A stretch of DNA of 58,166 bases from Prolixibacteraceae bacterium (GTDB lineage Bacteria; Bacteroidota; Bacteroidia; Bacteroidales; Prolixibacteraceae), in NCBI GenBank assembly GCA_019459485.1, contig JAIBEZ010000002.1, forward strand, positions 1 to 58,166, read 5' to 3'. The translations under genes were made by a program, and so were the position numbers. The notes beneath the pieces were generated by a model, which did no database searches, was not told the DNA's origin, and saw only the letters and a program-made list of their open reading frames with translations. Positions 1 through 7,601 of this stretch are shown here, piece by piece; within the stretch, counting starts at the first letter, position 1, and each line of letters opens with the position of its first letter.

Positions 1-139
1 AGGGGATATGAGGCTTTACTAACGTATTACGAGAAAGTTGCTCCACATCTTAATGAACCGCTGTATACGAGAACCGTACGTACAGTGGTGTGAGAGGCGC
101 ACTCCGTCAGCTTACTACTGGCGGAGCCGTCTACTCGAT
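1..139 (+). mobile_element. 3' end of a group II intron (domains V and VI)
   Basis: Positions 56-89 fold as a domain V hairpin: ACCGCTGTA pairs with TACAGTGGT across an inner TACG...CGTA stem. Positions 92-139 fold as domain VI, with CTCCG-CAG pairing with CTG-CGGAG, and end in CTACTCGAT. This order and wording is typical of group II introns in Bacteroidetes. The intron's 5' part and any reverse transcriptase lie outside the window. Frame 1 is open from position 1 to the TGA at 91-93 (last residues LYTRTVRTVV), but whether that is the end of the intron-encoded protein is unclear because it runs through domain V. The exact 3' splice point (139 or 140) is inferred. Confidence 0.75.
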
Positions 140-327
140 TACCGGTTCGGTTTTCGGTCACTTGAAACATTTGCATATTTTGTCTTTTTGTAAATCACTA
201 ATAATTGCTGTTGGTCAATAAATTCCGAGTCAAATTGCAAAATTTTCTCAACCAGATTCTCCGATGACGAGTCAACGAAGTTAAAAACTTTGTCCGCGAA
301 AACGTTTCCAGTTGGAGTCTGTGTCAA
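139..327 (-). pseudogene. small reading frame cut at the intron boundary
   Basis: A 62-codon frame (MTQTPTGNVF...) reads toward the intron, and its TAA stop at 139-141 overlaps the inferred intron/exon junction. That is what one would see if the intron had interrupted a gene and supplied an early stop. I do not recognise the protein, and it lies next to low-complexity repeats, so it may equally be a chance frame. Confidence 0.2.
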
Positions 328-352
328 GTTGAAAATGAACGTTTTAACCGAG

Positions 353-600
353 ATTGTCTCTCAACGAAAGCGAAAACCTGTCAAAAGCGAAAACTTGTCA
401 AACCGAACCCAACTAAAAACCAATTTTAAAAAAATCTTTCCAAGAGTTCGGCTCTCTCAAAATGCGAGAACCTGTCAAAGCCGAAAACTTAAAAACCAAT
501 ATTCCAAAAATTTCTCAAACAGCTCGGCTCTGTCGCACCGCCAAAACCTATCAAGCCGCTCGAAAAGTCAATTTTTAAAATCTGTCAAAACCACAACTGT
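353..600. repeat. degenerate tandem repeat region
   Basis: Two roughly 75-bp units start near 414 and 490. Each begins with AAAAACCAAT and contains TCGGCTCT, followed by a variant of AACCTGTCAAAGCCGAAAACTT. Further diverged copies of CTGTCAAA-CGAAAACTT occur near 377, 393, 545 and 580. The + strand is open here (290-616), but the protein would be low-complexity and basic, and I treat it as non-coding. No gene is supported between the intron and 762. Confidence 0.5.
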
Positions 601-604
601 TTCA

Positions 605-755
605 ATGAGCGACTAAACTGACCGGTAACGTAGGAAGCTACACGCAGGGGCGGATTGCGGGCGATTTCCTGTCAAGCCGAAAAGCCGCCTGAGCGGAAAG
701 ATGCCCACCGAAAACCACCGCTGCCGCACTTGACGGGTAGCTGAAGTTATACGCC
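605..755. repeat. GC-rich repeat with a palindromic core, cassette-boundary-like
   Basis: This block is much more GC-rich than its surroundings. It contains an imperfect palindrome (GTCAAG...CTTGAC arms about 60 bp apart, with AGCTAC/GTAGCT outside) and ends in AGTTATACGCC at 745-755. An inverted copy, GGCGTATAACT, lies at 1480-1490. The two copies bracket a pair of minus-strand genes exactly, as recombination sites do around integron cassettes. The core does not match the strict attC consensus GTTRRRY, so only an attC-like role is suggested. Confidence 0.45.
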
Positions 756-761
756 GTATAT

Positions 762-1133
762 TCATATCAATCTTTTTTTTGGTCTTATTTTCCAGTATAA
801 AAATCCTAAGCTTAGGTATATCAAAACCAGCATACATTGAATAATAAATTCTTGCATATCAATTTTTGCACCCAAATCATCAATAGAACTTAATACTCCT
901 TTACTAATCAGAAAAAGAAAAATCAAGTATAAAATTATTGCAGAGAGCCAACCTATAATGGAGTTCCTAAACGACTGATATAAAAAAACAATCATTGGAA
1001 TTACAATCCAAAAATCCACCTTTCTAAATCTTTCGTCAACAAGGAATCTTTCATCGATGAATGTATATGCAAAAATCAAGAATGGAATTATATAACAAAT
1101 CCGAATTAATATGTTTTTAGACTTTAAATTCAT
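762..1133 (-). CDS. small membrane protein of unknown function
   Basis: This 123-residue protein has about four hydrophobic segments (near residues 8-22, 40-55, 59-78 and 97-115), so it is probably an inner-membrane protein. I do not recognise the family. Its ATG overlaps the TGA of the upstream L,D-transpeptidase remnant (ATGA), which points to a former two-gene operon with translational coupling. It lies inside the unit bounded by inverted GGCGTATAACT copies and is AT-rich compared with the core genome, which suggests an acquired cassette. It ends in a basic tail (RPKKRLI). Confidence 0.6.
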   Translation of the reverse strand: MNLKSKNILIRICYIIPFLIFAYTFIDERFLVDERFRKVDFWIVIPMIVFLYQSFRNSIIGWLSAIILYLIFLFLISKGVLSSIDDLGAKIDMQEFIIQCMLVLIYLSLGFLYWKIRPKKRLI

Positions 1134-1461
1134 GGTTTTATCTCTATCAGTGTGCCAATCGTAAGTTTCTCATATAGTTCGTCAATTACTTTATTAGTCA
1201 ATGCAATACAACCTAATGTCCAGTCAAAAAGCAAATAAAATCGTATTCTTTATGTCCTTTTGGAACTCGTCCAAGTGAAATTTTATATGATTTTATAATC
1301 TGGTTGTTTGAAATCAAATCAAGTCTACGTTTTTGTTTGGTTACTACAATTTTGTCAATTGAAACAGACTTATCAAGTGGTTTAAATGGCTTAAAATAGA
1401 AAATCAATCCGAAACCAATTAGTCCAAAAATCAGAGTCAATATGATGAGCTTTCGTTTCAT
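1130..1461 (-). pseudogene. L,D-transpeptidase (YkuD-like), internally deleted
   Basis: The first 80 or so codons give a signal-anchor segment followed by DKIVVTKQKRRLDLISNNQ and SYKISLGRVPKGHKEYDF, the usual start of a YkuD-type murein L,D-transpeptidase. The frame then breaks. In another frame at 1213-1130 the sequence reads DWTLGCIALTNKVIDELYEK and ends LTIGTLIEIKP, which is the catalytic Cys motif and C-terminus of the same family. The middle of the catalytic domain, including the conserved His region, is missing. An internal deletion with a frame change best explains this. The full-length family enzyme forms 3-3 peptidoglycan cross-links or attaches lipoproteins; this copy should be inactive. 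Confidence 0.8.
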
Positions 1462-1479
1462 GCAGGGCTTTCTTTATAT

Positions 1480-1490
1480 GGCGTATAACT
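1480..1490. repeat. inverted copy of the 745-755 repeat
   Basis: GGCGTATAACT is the exact reverse complement of 745-755. It sits 19 bp upstream of the L,D-transpeptidase remnant start and so marks the other border of the cassette-like unit. Confidence 0.5.
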
Positions 1491-1638
1491 AGCGAATAGC
1501 GGAAAGTTTACAGTACTTTTTTGTATTCCGATTGTTTCCAGCCCGCTGTTGCCAATCATTTTTCAAAGTTTTAAAAGAAGGCGGTTATGTTATCAAAACA
1601 AAACGATTGCCTAACTTTTTCAGCTATTCATGTTTTGA

Positions 1639-1818
1639 TCATTTACCTGTACTTTCTGTAAAAACAATTTTGCCGGCCATTTCAGGGTCTGTACCCTTAT
1701 GTCGTCCCGGGTATTCGGTCCGAATCTCGCTGATCGTCTCAGCTATGTGAACAGTTTCTTGCCCTACGAAGGCAGGTTCAGGGTGCCGCTCGTTATTTTC
1801 GTTGCTAAAAGTAATCGG
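1639..1818 (-). pseudogene. start-less coding remnant
   Basis: An open minus-strand frame of about 59 codons (NENNERHPEP...VGQETVHIAETISEIRTEYP...DPEMAGKIVFTESTGK) has protein-like composition but no ATG; a stop lies just upstream at 1819-1821. It looks like the 3' end of a gene whose front was lost. I do not recognise the family. The overlapping + strand frame at 1532-1750 is less protein-like. Confidence 0.35.
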
Positions 1819-1956
1819 TTATGTTTATAAAACAAACTAAATAACTACTTATTTTCAATCTTTTAATAACTAAATCCCATTAAATTAAATGATCCAACTA
1901 CCTGATGATCTTTTCCCCCGTTTAGCCCTCTTTTGAGCGATTGCATTAATAGCTTG

Positions 1957-1974
1957 TCCCGATGAATATCGGGA
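1957..1974. repeat. short palindromic repeat (TCCCGAT/ATCGGGA)
   Basis: TCCCGATGAATATCGGGA is preceded by GCTTG. The same word family occurs at 32150-32170 as ACTTG-TCCCGATTTTCGGGA. This is a dispersed hairpin with no gene of its own. Confidence 0.4.
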
Positions 1975-2048
1975 GGCGGCGGTTGTTTTTGCGTTTTTAG
2001 TGCAATTTATTTTTGGATTCACCCCCTCAAAGCTTTTTTTGGCCTCCG

Positions 2049-2335
2049 GAAATTTCTTGTTGTGCTTTAAAATATTTTTTACCCGAATTGAAATTTCTTA
2101 TTGTGCCTTAAAATGTCCATACGCATTCGCGAAATTTCCAGAATGGCTTAAAACGTTTTTTTACTTCCTGCGAAATTTCTTTTTTGGTTTAAAACTGCCC
2201 AAATCCAATCAGGAAATTTCTTTAGCTGCTTTGGACGGTTTTTTACCTGTCGCGAAATTTATTTTGCCACTGAATCTGTTTTTTCGGCGTTTCCAGATTT
2301 CGTTGTTGCCTTTATTGGCGGAAACAAACGCTTCG
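2049..2335. repeat. seven 41-bp tandem degenerate repeats
   Basis: Unit starts fall exactly at 2049, 2090, 2131, 2172, 2213, 2254 and 2295. Units 1-5 start with the palindrome GAAATTTC, unit 6 has GAAATTTA and unit 7 AGATTTCG. Several share a TTTAAAA block near column 18. Units 1, 3 and 5 carry TTTTTTAC near column 27 while units 2 and 4 have a C-rich replacement, which hints at an 82-bp higher-order unit. The period is not a multiple of 3, so the 139-codon + strand frame across it is unlikely to be a gene. A weak copy (GCAATTTATT) lies at 2002. Confidence 0.75.
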
Positions 2336-2665
2336 CAAAAACTTTTCCGAATTTGGAGCCTGCGGCATAAATATTTTGTCCGTATTGCCGCGTTAAATTC
2401 GTTTTTGCAATGTTCGTAAGTGTCGTGTACAAAGACTATGATTCTGCGGACAGCATATACATCAGGCGGTTAGACTTAAAACTTCACCCGCAATGTGTTT
2501 CGAATGGTAAGTATTTCCATGCGAATTGCCCGTTTTCGATGTCGAATGGTAAAATTTATTCCCCTGTGATACATCCTCAACCGAAAAATTGACACCTGAT
2601 TCACATCAATTTGTTTTGTAACTGCAACAATACGCCCCGTTGTTGGTTTCATTCAGTATATAAAA

Positions 2666-3025
2666 ATGGAAAGACCGCGCAGACATATCAACTTTTTGGC
2701 ACTGCTCCTGATTCCGGTTTATTTGCTGGTACTGGCGAGCTGGGTGAAAAACAGGCACACCCACATGTTGCCCAACGGGACAATCATTACCCATTCGCAC
2801 CCGTTTACCGATGCAAAAACCGGATTACCGCTGAAGCATGGCCATACCCAAAATCAAATTGTTTTTCTTCAACTTTTTTCTTTCGATTTTTTCGAGTCTT
2901 CTCCTGAAGTATTTATTGCAGAAGACTTCAGTAATTTCCGTAGTGAAACCAATACTGTTTATACAGCTCAAATTTCAATTTCTTTCAGGACAACAGCCTT
3001 TCTCCGGGGTCCTCCTGAAGTGTAA
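2666..3025 (+). CDS. small histidine-rich membrane-anchored protein
   Basis: This 119-residue protein has an N-terminal hydrophobic anchor (about residues 9-27) followed by a His-rich stretch: RHTHMLPNG, THSHPF and HGHTQ. Its second half is Phe/Ser-rich and ends in RGPPEV. I recognise it as a type of unnamed small protein that often precedes TonB-dependent receptors in Bacteroidetes. The His pairs suggest periplasmic metal binding, which is inference. It lies about 210 bp upstream of the receptor on the same strand, with a palindromic repeat between them. The start is the ATG after TATATAAAA. Confidence 0.7.
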   Translation: MERPRRHINFLALLLIPVYLLVLASWVKNRHTHMLPNGTIITHSHPFTDAKTGLPLKHGHTQNQIVFLQLFSFDFFESSPEVFIAEDFSNFRSETNTVYTAQISISFRTTAFLRGPPEV

Positions 3026-3120
3026 AACAGACCGCCCTTACCGAAAACCGGCGAACCAAAGTTCATTTATCCGGGGCAACCTTGAGTAAGGGAAACAATT
3101 TATTGTCGTATTCAATAATT

Positions 3121-3202
3121 AACTCACCCCCAAGTCCGCAAGCGGCCTTCTCCCCTCTCTTTTAAAAGAGGGGAAAGCATCGCAGATGCGACGGGGTGAG
3201 TT
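3121..3202. repeat. nested palindromic intergenic element
   Basis: The outer arms are AACTCACCCC (3121-3130) and GGGGTGAGTT (3193-3202). An inner hairpin, CCCCTCTCTTTTAAAAGAGGGG, follows. It resembles a non-autonomous palindromic repeat and sits between the His-rich gene and its receptor, where it could also act as a partial terminator or mRNA stabiliser. Confidence 0.7.
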
Positions 3203-3236
3203 GAAATGTTTCAACTAATTTCTATTTCCATTTATC

Positions 3237-5567
3237 ATGAAGATACAATCCTTTGCAGTACTGACGGTGCTGCTATTTAGTTCCCTGATTTCAGGAGCCA
3301 ACGAGCCTGAAAAAAAGACCGACTCAAACATTTTTGGCGATGTGCAATCGAACGGTGAGCACATCCCGTTTGTAAGTATTTACATTAAAGGTGCTTCGAT
3401 CGGAACTACAACCGACGCCTCCGGTCATTATACCATGATCAACCTTCCGGTAGGAAAACACACACTGGTTGCCAAAACCCTTGGATACAAACCTGCGGAG
3501 AGAACGGTCACTGTTGCCCTGGGACAATCTCAGGAAATCAATTTTGTGTTGGAAGAAGAGCACATGGCGCTCAACCAGGTGGTGGTAACCGGCACAAAAA
3601 CGTTCAAGCGGCAAACCGAATCGCCGGTAATCGTAAATGTGCTGGGAAGTGAGGCGCTAAACCTTGTTCAGGCATGTAATATTTCTGAAGGACTGCGTTT
3701 TCAGCCCGGACTGCGCGTTGAAACCGATTGCCAGACCTGCAATTATACGCAACTCAGGATGAATGGCCTTGGCGGTTCGTATTCCCAGATTCTGATCAAC
3801 GGTCGTCCGATATTTAGTCCGCTTACCGGACTTTACGGAATGGAGCAAATACCTGCCAACATGGTCGAGCGCATCGAGGTGGTGCGTGGCGGCGGATCTG
3901 CCCTTTATGGTTCGAGCGCCATCGGCGGAACGGTAAACATCATTACCCAGATACCCAAAGAAAGCAGCTACGAATTCAGTACCCTCACGCAAAGCACAAA
4001 TGGCGCTGCGCAGGACAATATCGTGAACGGAAATCTCACGATGCTCACCAAAAAGCGGACTGCCGGCGCCGCCATCTTTGTGAACCGACGTCACCGCGAA
4101 GCTTACGATCACAACGGCGATAATTTTTCTGAACTTCCTGAACTGCGAAACAACTCGTTCGGGGCCAACCTGTTTTATAAACCAACTTACAACCAGAAAC
4201 TTGAAGTGAATTTCAGCAGCCTGAACGAATACCGGTATGGCGGCGAAATAACTGATAAACCGGCCTATCTGGCGCAACAATCGGAAGAGCGAACGCACAA
4301 TGTATTCATGGGCGGGGTCGATTATCAGCTCAACTTCAATGGAGATAACAGCGCTTTCATTGCCTATTTTGCCGGACAACAAACCGACCGCGACCATTAT
4401 ACCGGTATTGTTCCTGATGACGAAGCCGGAAGGAACATTCATGTAAACAAACCTCCCTACGGAACGACCGAAAACATCACTTTGCAGGGCGGACTGCAAA
4501 TCAATCACCGTTTTCAGGAATTTCTCGGCGGAACAAATGTGGTAACTTTTGGGGGTGAATTTGTATTCGACGATGTTTTCGACACCATTCCGGCGTACAA
4601 TTACGAAATCGATCAGCAAACCAAAAACTTCGGCTTTTTTGCCCAAAGCGACTGGGAAGTCAGGCCAAAACTTACATTTCTGGCAGGTGTGCGTGCCGAC
4701 AAACACAACCTGGTCGACAAGGTAATTGTCAGCCCGAGGTTTTCGCTGTTGTCGCGACATTTAACCAATACACAGTTTCGTCTTACCTGGGGAACCGGTT
4801 TCCGTGCACCGCAATCGTTCGACACCGACATGCACATTGCTTTTGCCGGAGGGGGCGTTTCGCGCATTACCCTCGATCCATCGCTGAAGGAGGAGCGTTC
4901 GAACAGTTTCAGCGGATCGGTGAATTACGACCGACCTACTGAAAAATTTATTCTGGGTTTTACCCTTGAAGGTTTTTATACCCATTTGAAAGACGTCTTT
5001 TATTTGCAGCCAATCGGATCAGATGAATTTGGCGACCGTTTCGAAAAACGCAACGGTTCAGGAGCAACAGTGCAGGGTGGAACCCTCGAATTGCGCGGAA
5101 ATTACAACCGTCAGGTTCAGTTGGAAGCCGGAATCACCGTTCAGTCGAGTTTATACGACGATGCGGTTGAAAACATTGCGGGATTGGCGCCAACACGCCG
5201 TTTCCTGCGTTCGCCCAACGAATATGGGTATTTCACCCTGTCGTTTACACCTAATACAAAGTTCAATGCTTCTGTAAGCAGCGTTTATACAGGTAAAATG
5301 CAGGTTGCCCATTTAGCGGGTGCGCCCGAACAGCTCACCGACGAATACTTCACATCGCCATCGTTTACCGAGCTGAATACAAAGATTTCATACACTTTCA
5401 ATTTGCCGTCGGTCGATTCGGGTTTGGAAATATTTGGAGGGGTAAAAAACATCACCAATGCCTACCAGTCTGATTTCGATTCAGGGAAAAACCGCGACAG
5501 CAATTACGTGTATGGTCCCGGTTTGCCACGTTCAATTTATATAGGAGTAAAATTAAAGTCGTTTTAG
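3237..5567 (+). CDS. TonB-dependent outer-membrane receptor
   Basis: The 776-residue protein has a signal peptide (residues 1-21), a carboxypeptidase-regulatory-like beta domain (about 30-110: GDVQSNGEHIPF...TDASGHYTMINLPVG), a plug domain (about 120-235, with QIPANMVERIEVVRGGGS and GSSAIGGTVNII) and a 22-strand barrel ending in YIGVKLKSF. The plug carries a Cys pair, ETDCQTCNYTQLRMNG, typical of one receptor clade. Such receptors import scarce substrates using TonB energy. The neighbouring His-rich protein and the Cys pair make a metal or metal chelate plausible, but the substrate cannot be read from sequence. No SusD partner follows, so it is not a glycan (SusCD) system. Confidence 0.92.
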   Translation: MKIQSFAVLTVLLFSSLISGANEPEKKTDSNIFGDVQSNGEHIPFVSIYIKGASIGTTTDASGHYTMINLPVGKHTLVAKTLGYKPAERTVTVALGQSQEINFVLEEEHMALNQVVVTGTKTFKRQTESPVIVNVLGSEALNLVQACNISEGLRFQPGLRVETDCQTCNYTQLRMNGLGGSYSQILINGRPIFSPLTGLYGMEQIPANMVERIEVVRGGGSALYGSSAIGGTVNIITQIPKESSYEFSTLTQSTNGAAQDNIVNGNLTMLTKKRTAGAAIFVNRRHREAYDHNGDNFSELPELRNNSFGANLFYKPTYNQKLEVNFSSLNEYRYGGEITDKPAYLAQQSEERTHNVFMGGVDYQLNFNGDNSAFIAYFAGQQTDRDHYTGIVPDDEAGRNIHVNKPPYGTTENITLQGGLQINHRFQEFLGGTNVVTFGGEFVFDDVFDTIPAYNYEIDQQTKNFGFFAQSDWEVRPKLTFLAGVRADKHNLVDKVIVSPRFSLLSRHLTNTQFRLTWGTGFRAPQSFDTDMHIAFAGGGVSRITLDPSLKEERSNSFSGSVNYDRPTEKFILGFTLEGFYTHLKDVFYLQPIGSDEFGDRFEKRNGSGATVQGGTLELRGNYNRQVQLEAGITVQSSLYDDAVENIAGLAPTRRFLRSPNEYGYFTLSFTPNTKFNASVSSVYTGKMQVAHLAGAPEQLTDEYFTSPSFTELNTKISYTFNLPSVDSGLEIFGGVKNITNAYQSDFDSGKNRDSNYVYGPGLPRSIYIGVKLKSF

Positions 5568-5650
5568 GAATGATTGATAAATATTGATGAGTTCATAGGT
5601 TTATGCAAAAAATCACTTTTAAAAATAAAAACCACAGAGTGGTTGAATTT

Positions 5651-5800
5651 GAATAGCCCCGGGTAAAACCCGGTTAAAAAGTGCAAATAGATAGAGGTAA
5701 CCCTGTAAGGGTTGAATATTACATATAAACATATTCAACCCTTTGCAGGGTTGCTGTTTGTCACCGCATTTTTATCCCCGGATTACATCCGGAGCTATTC
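5651..5800. repeat. REP-like composite inverted repeat
   Basis: The ends are GAATAGCCCCGGG (5651) and CCGGAGCTATTC (to 5800), in inverted orientation. Inside are CAACCCTGTAAGGGTTG and its inverted partner CAACCCTTTGCAGGGTTG. This fills most of the 350 bp between the receptor and the next gene and resembles Bacteroidetes intergenic REP/BIME elements, which RAYT-type transposases are thought to mobilise. No transposase is nearby. Confidence 0.65.
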
Positions 5801-5875
5801 ACATTAAATCCCTTCAGGATTCACCAAAAGAACTCTCCTGAATTCCTTACCACTTGAAAGGCCGTAAAATATTGT

Positions 5876-5883
5876 TACTTTTG
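5876..5883 (+). promoter_or_regulatory. Bacteroidetes -7 promoter box
   Basis: TACTTTTG matches TAnnTTTG, with TTG at 5854-5856 as a possible -33 part. It lies about 35 bp before the ATG at 5917. Confidence 0.6.
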
Positions 5884-5916
5884 CCTGCGTTTTAAGAATT
5901 CTAAAACTCAGTGACA

Positions 5917-6834
5917 ATGGATGAATTTGGGAAAAAGAAAGGCGGCTTTTCACTTGGTGAGACCGATAAGGAGAGAAGAAATAATCTGATTATTATCTTT
6001 CTGTCGGTTGTGTTGTTGGCAGTGGTGGTGGTATTCTTTGTTCAGCACAGCGAAAACAAGAAGATATTAAATGCATTGAACGAGGAGAAAGTTTCGATTC
6101 AAACCGAACTGAACTCGATGATGACCAATTACGATTCGATTCATACCAACAACGAAACCCTTCAGACGGAATTATCGTTTGCGCAAACCAAAGTGAAAGA
6201 TTTACTTCTCGAAGTTGGCCAAGTGAAAAAAGTGAGTTACGACGAGATTGCAAGATACCGTCAGGAGGTAACTACATTGCGCACCATCATGAAAAATTAC
6301 ATCATTCAGGTCGATTCGCTCAATCGCCGCAATGAATTGCTGATGGCCGAAAACAGTCAGGTAAAAGAGGAATTTGCTGAGTCAGAGTCAAAAAACGTTC
6401 AGCTCGAAAAGGAGAAAGACCGCCTTCAGGAAAAAATAAAAATGGCGGCACAGCTTGAAGTTACCGAATTGATTGGCGTTGGAATTAACGATCGTGGCAA
6501 GGAAGCTGAAAGTGCAAGACGGGCCGTGCAAATCAGGGTAAGTTTTGTAATTAGTAAAAACGTTACAGCACCCCGCGGAAACAAGGTGATTTATGTGCGG
6601 ATTCAAAAACCCAATCAGGTATTGTTCCAGAAATCGGCCAGCGATTTGTTCCCATTCGAAGACCTGAAAATCCCATACTCAGCCAAACGCGAGGTAACTT
6701 ATGAAGGAAATTCGTTGCCTGTCAATATTTTCTGGGACAACGAAGGAGCCGAATTCCTGCCCGGCGAATACACCATCGATATTTTTGCCGATGGAAGCAA
6801 CATCGGAACCACCAAGTTTGTGATGAAACGATAG
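5917..6834 (+). CDS. membrane-anchored coiled-coil protein, unknown function
   Basis: The protein has 305 residues counted from ATG 5917; a GTG at 5911 is in frame but less likely. A short polar start (MDEFGKKKGG) is followed by one transmembrane helix (about residues 24-44), a long charged coiled coil (about 48-185, with few prolines) and a C-terminal beta-rich domain (about 190-305: ELIGVGINDRGK...PGEYTIDIFADGS). It is probably anchored in the inner membrane with its coil and beta domain in the periplasm. I recognise the architecture as a conserved unnamed Bacteroidales protein; any SMC-like label would only reflect the coiled coil. It has its own promoter and is convergent with riboflavin synthase. 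Confidence 0.75.
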   Translation: MDEFGKKKGGFSLGETDKERRNNLIIIFLSVVLLAVVVVFFVQHSENKKILNALNEEKVSIQTELNSMMTNYDSIHTNNETLQTELSFAQTKVKDLLLEVGQVKKVSYDEIARYRQEVTTLRTIMKNYIIQVDSLNRRNELLMAENSQVKEEFAESESKNVQLEKEKDRLQEKIKMAAQLEVTELIGVGINDRGKEAESARRAVQIRVSFVISKNVTAPRGNKVIYVRIQKPNQVLFQKSASDLFPFEDLKIPYSAKREVTYEGNSLPVNIFWDNEGAEFLPGEYTIDIFADGSNIGTTKFVMKR

Positions 6835-6856
6835 GAAAGTTTACAGTCGCAGTGAT

Positions 6857-6882
6857 CAGTCGCAGTTTGCACACTGCGACTG
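6857..6882. terminator. hairpin between convergent genes
   Basis: CAGTCGCAGT and ACTGCGACTG form a perfect 10-bp stem with a 6-nt loop, between the stops of the coiled-coil gene and riboflavin synthase. There is no clear T-run. The arm is one of the dispersed ACTGCGACTG words seen at several gene ends here. Confidence 0.45.
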
Positions 6883-6899
6883 AACACTGAACACTTTCG

Positions 6900-7508
6900 T
6901 TATACGAAACTCATCATTTTACTCAAATATTTCCCGATAATATCGAATTCAAGATTCACAGTTGTGCCTACCTCAAAAGTGTGAAAATTGGTTTCGTGGT
7001 AGGTGTATGGAATAATGGCCACCTGAAATGAATTGTCTTTCGAGTTCACTACCGTCAGGCTGACGCCATTTACTGTCACCGAACCTTTTTCAACCGTCAT
7101 GTAACCCTTCCTGGCCATTTCCTTGTCGAACAGATATTCGAAGGTGAAATACCAGCTTCCATCAGCCTCTTCAACACTGGTGCAGGTTGCAGTCTGATCA
7201 ACATGTCCCTGAACGATGTGACCGTCCAAACGGCCGTTCATCATCATGCTGCGTTCCAGGTTCACTTTGCTTCCGGCAACAAGTTTGCCCAGATTGGTTT
7301 TCAGTAAAGTTTCCTTGATGGCGGTTACCGTGTAAGTTTTTGCTTCGCGGTCGATTTTTACCACCGTCAGGCAAACGCCGTTGTGCGAAAGGCTTTGATC
7401 AATTTTCAATTCATCAACAAACGAGCAGGTGAGTGTAAAATGTACATTTTCCTGGTCTTTTTCAATGGCAATCACTTTGCCGGCTTCTTCTACAATTCCT
7501 GAAAACAT
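6900..7508 (-). CDS. ribE: riboflavin synthase (alpha subunit)
   Basis: This 202-residue protein starts MFSGIVEEAGKV, the signature of riboflavin synthase. It has two lumazine-binding repeats: residues 1-97 with HNGVCLTVV, and 98-195 with VNGVSLTVV. It converts two 6,7-dimethyl-8-ribityllumazine molecules into riboflavin plus a pyrimidine product in the cytosol, the last step of riboflavin synthesis. Length is normal. It stands alone here, with no other rib gene in the window and no FMN riboswitch visible upstream. Confidence 0.95.
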   Translation of the reverse strand: MFSGIVEEAGKVIAIEKDQENVHFTLTCSFVDELKIDQSLSHNGVCLTVVKIDREAKTYTVTAIKETLLKTNLGKLVAGSKVNLERSMMMNGRLDGHIVQGHVDQTATCTSVEEADGSWYFTFEYLFDKEMARKGYMTVEKGSVTVNGVSLTVVNSKDNSFQVAIIPYTYHETNFHTFEVGTTVNLEFDIIGKYLSKMMSFV

Positions 7509-7601
7509 GATGGGTCGGTTTTAAATTTGGCTACGAAGTTACAAGTTTTGGATGGAGTGGCAAATTGAACTGAAAAAAGTCAGGGCTTCACTTCACAAGC
7601 G

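Noticed and set aside
1-93. C-terminus of the intron reverse transcriptase
   Set aside because: The open frame continues through domain V and shows no known RT/maturase motif; too short to call.
290-616. 108-codon + strand frame
   Set aside because: It covers degenerate tandem repeats; the product would be low-complexity Lys/Ser/Asn.
745-755. true integron attC site
   Set aside because: GTTATAC does not fit GTTRRRY and no integrase is seen, so it is kept only as attC-like.
613-837. 74-codon minus frame
   Set aside because: It overlaps the membrane-protein gene and reads through the GC-rich palindromic repeat.
2049-2335. CRISPR array
   Set aside because: Only about 8-15 of 41 bases are conserved and there are no cas genes; spacer/repeat structure is absent.
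2000-2419. 139-codon + strand frame
   Set aside because: It runs over the 41-bp repeat, whose period shifts the frame each unit; composition is Phe/Leu-rich and not protein-like.
3657-4760. 367-codon minus frame
   Set aside because: It is a shadow of the TonB receptor gene, which has clear domains on the + strand.
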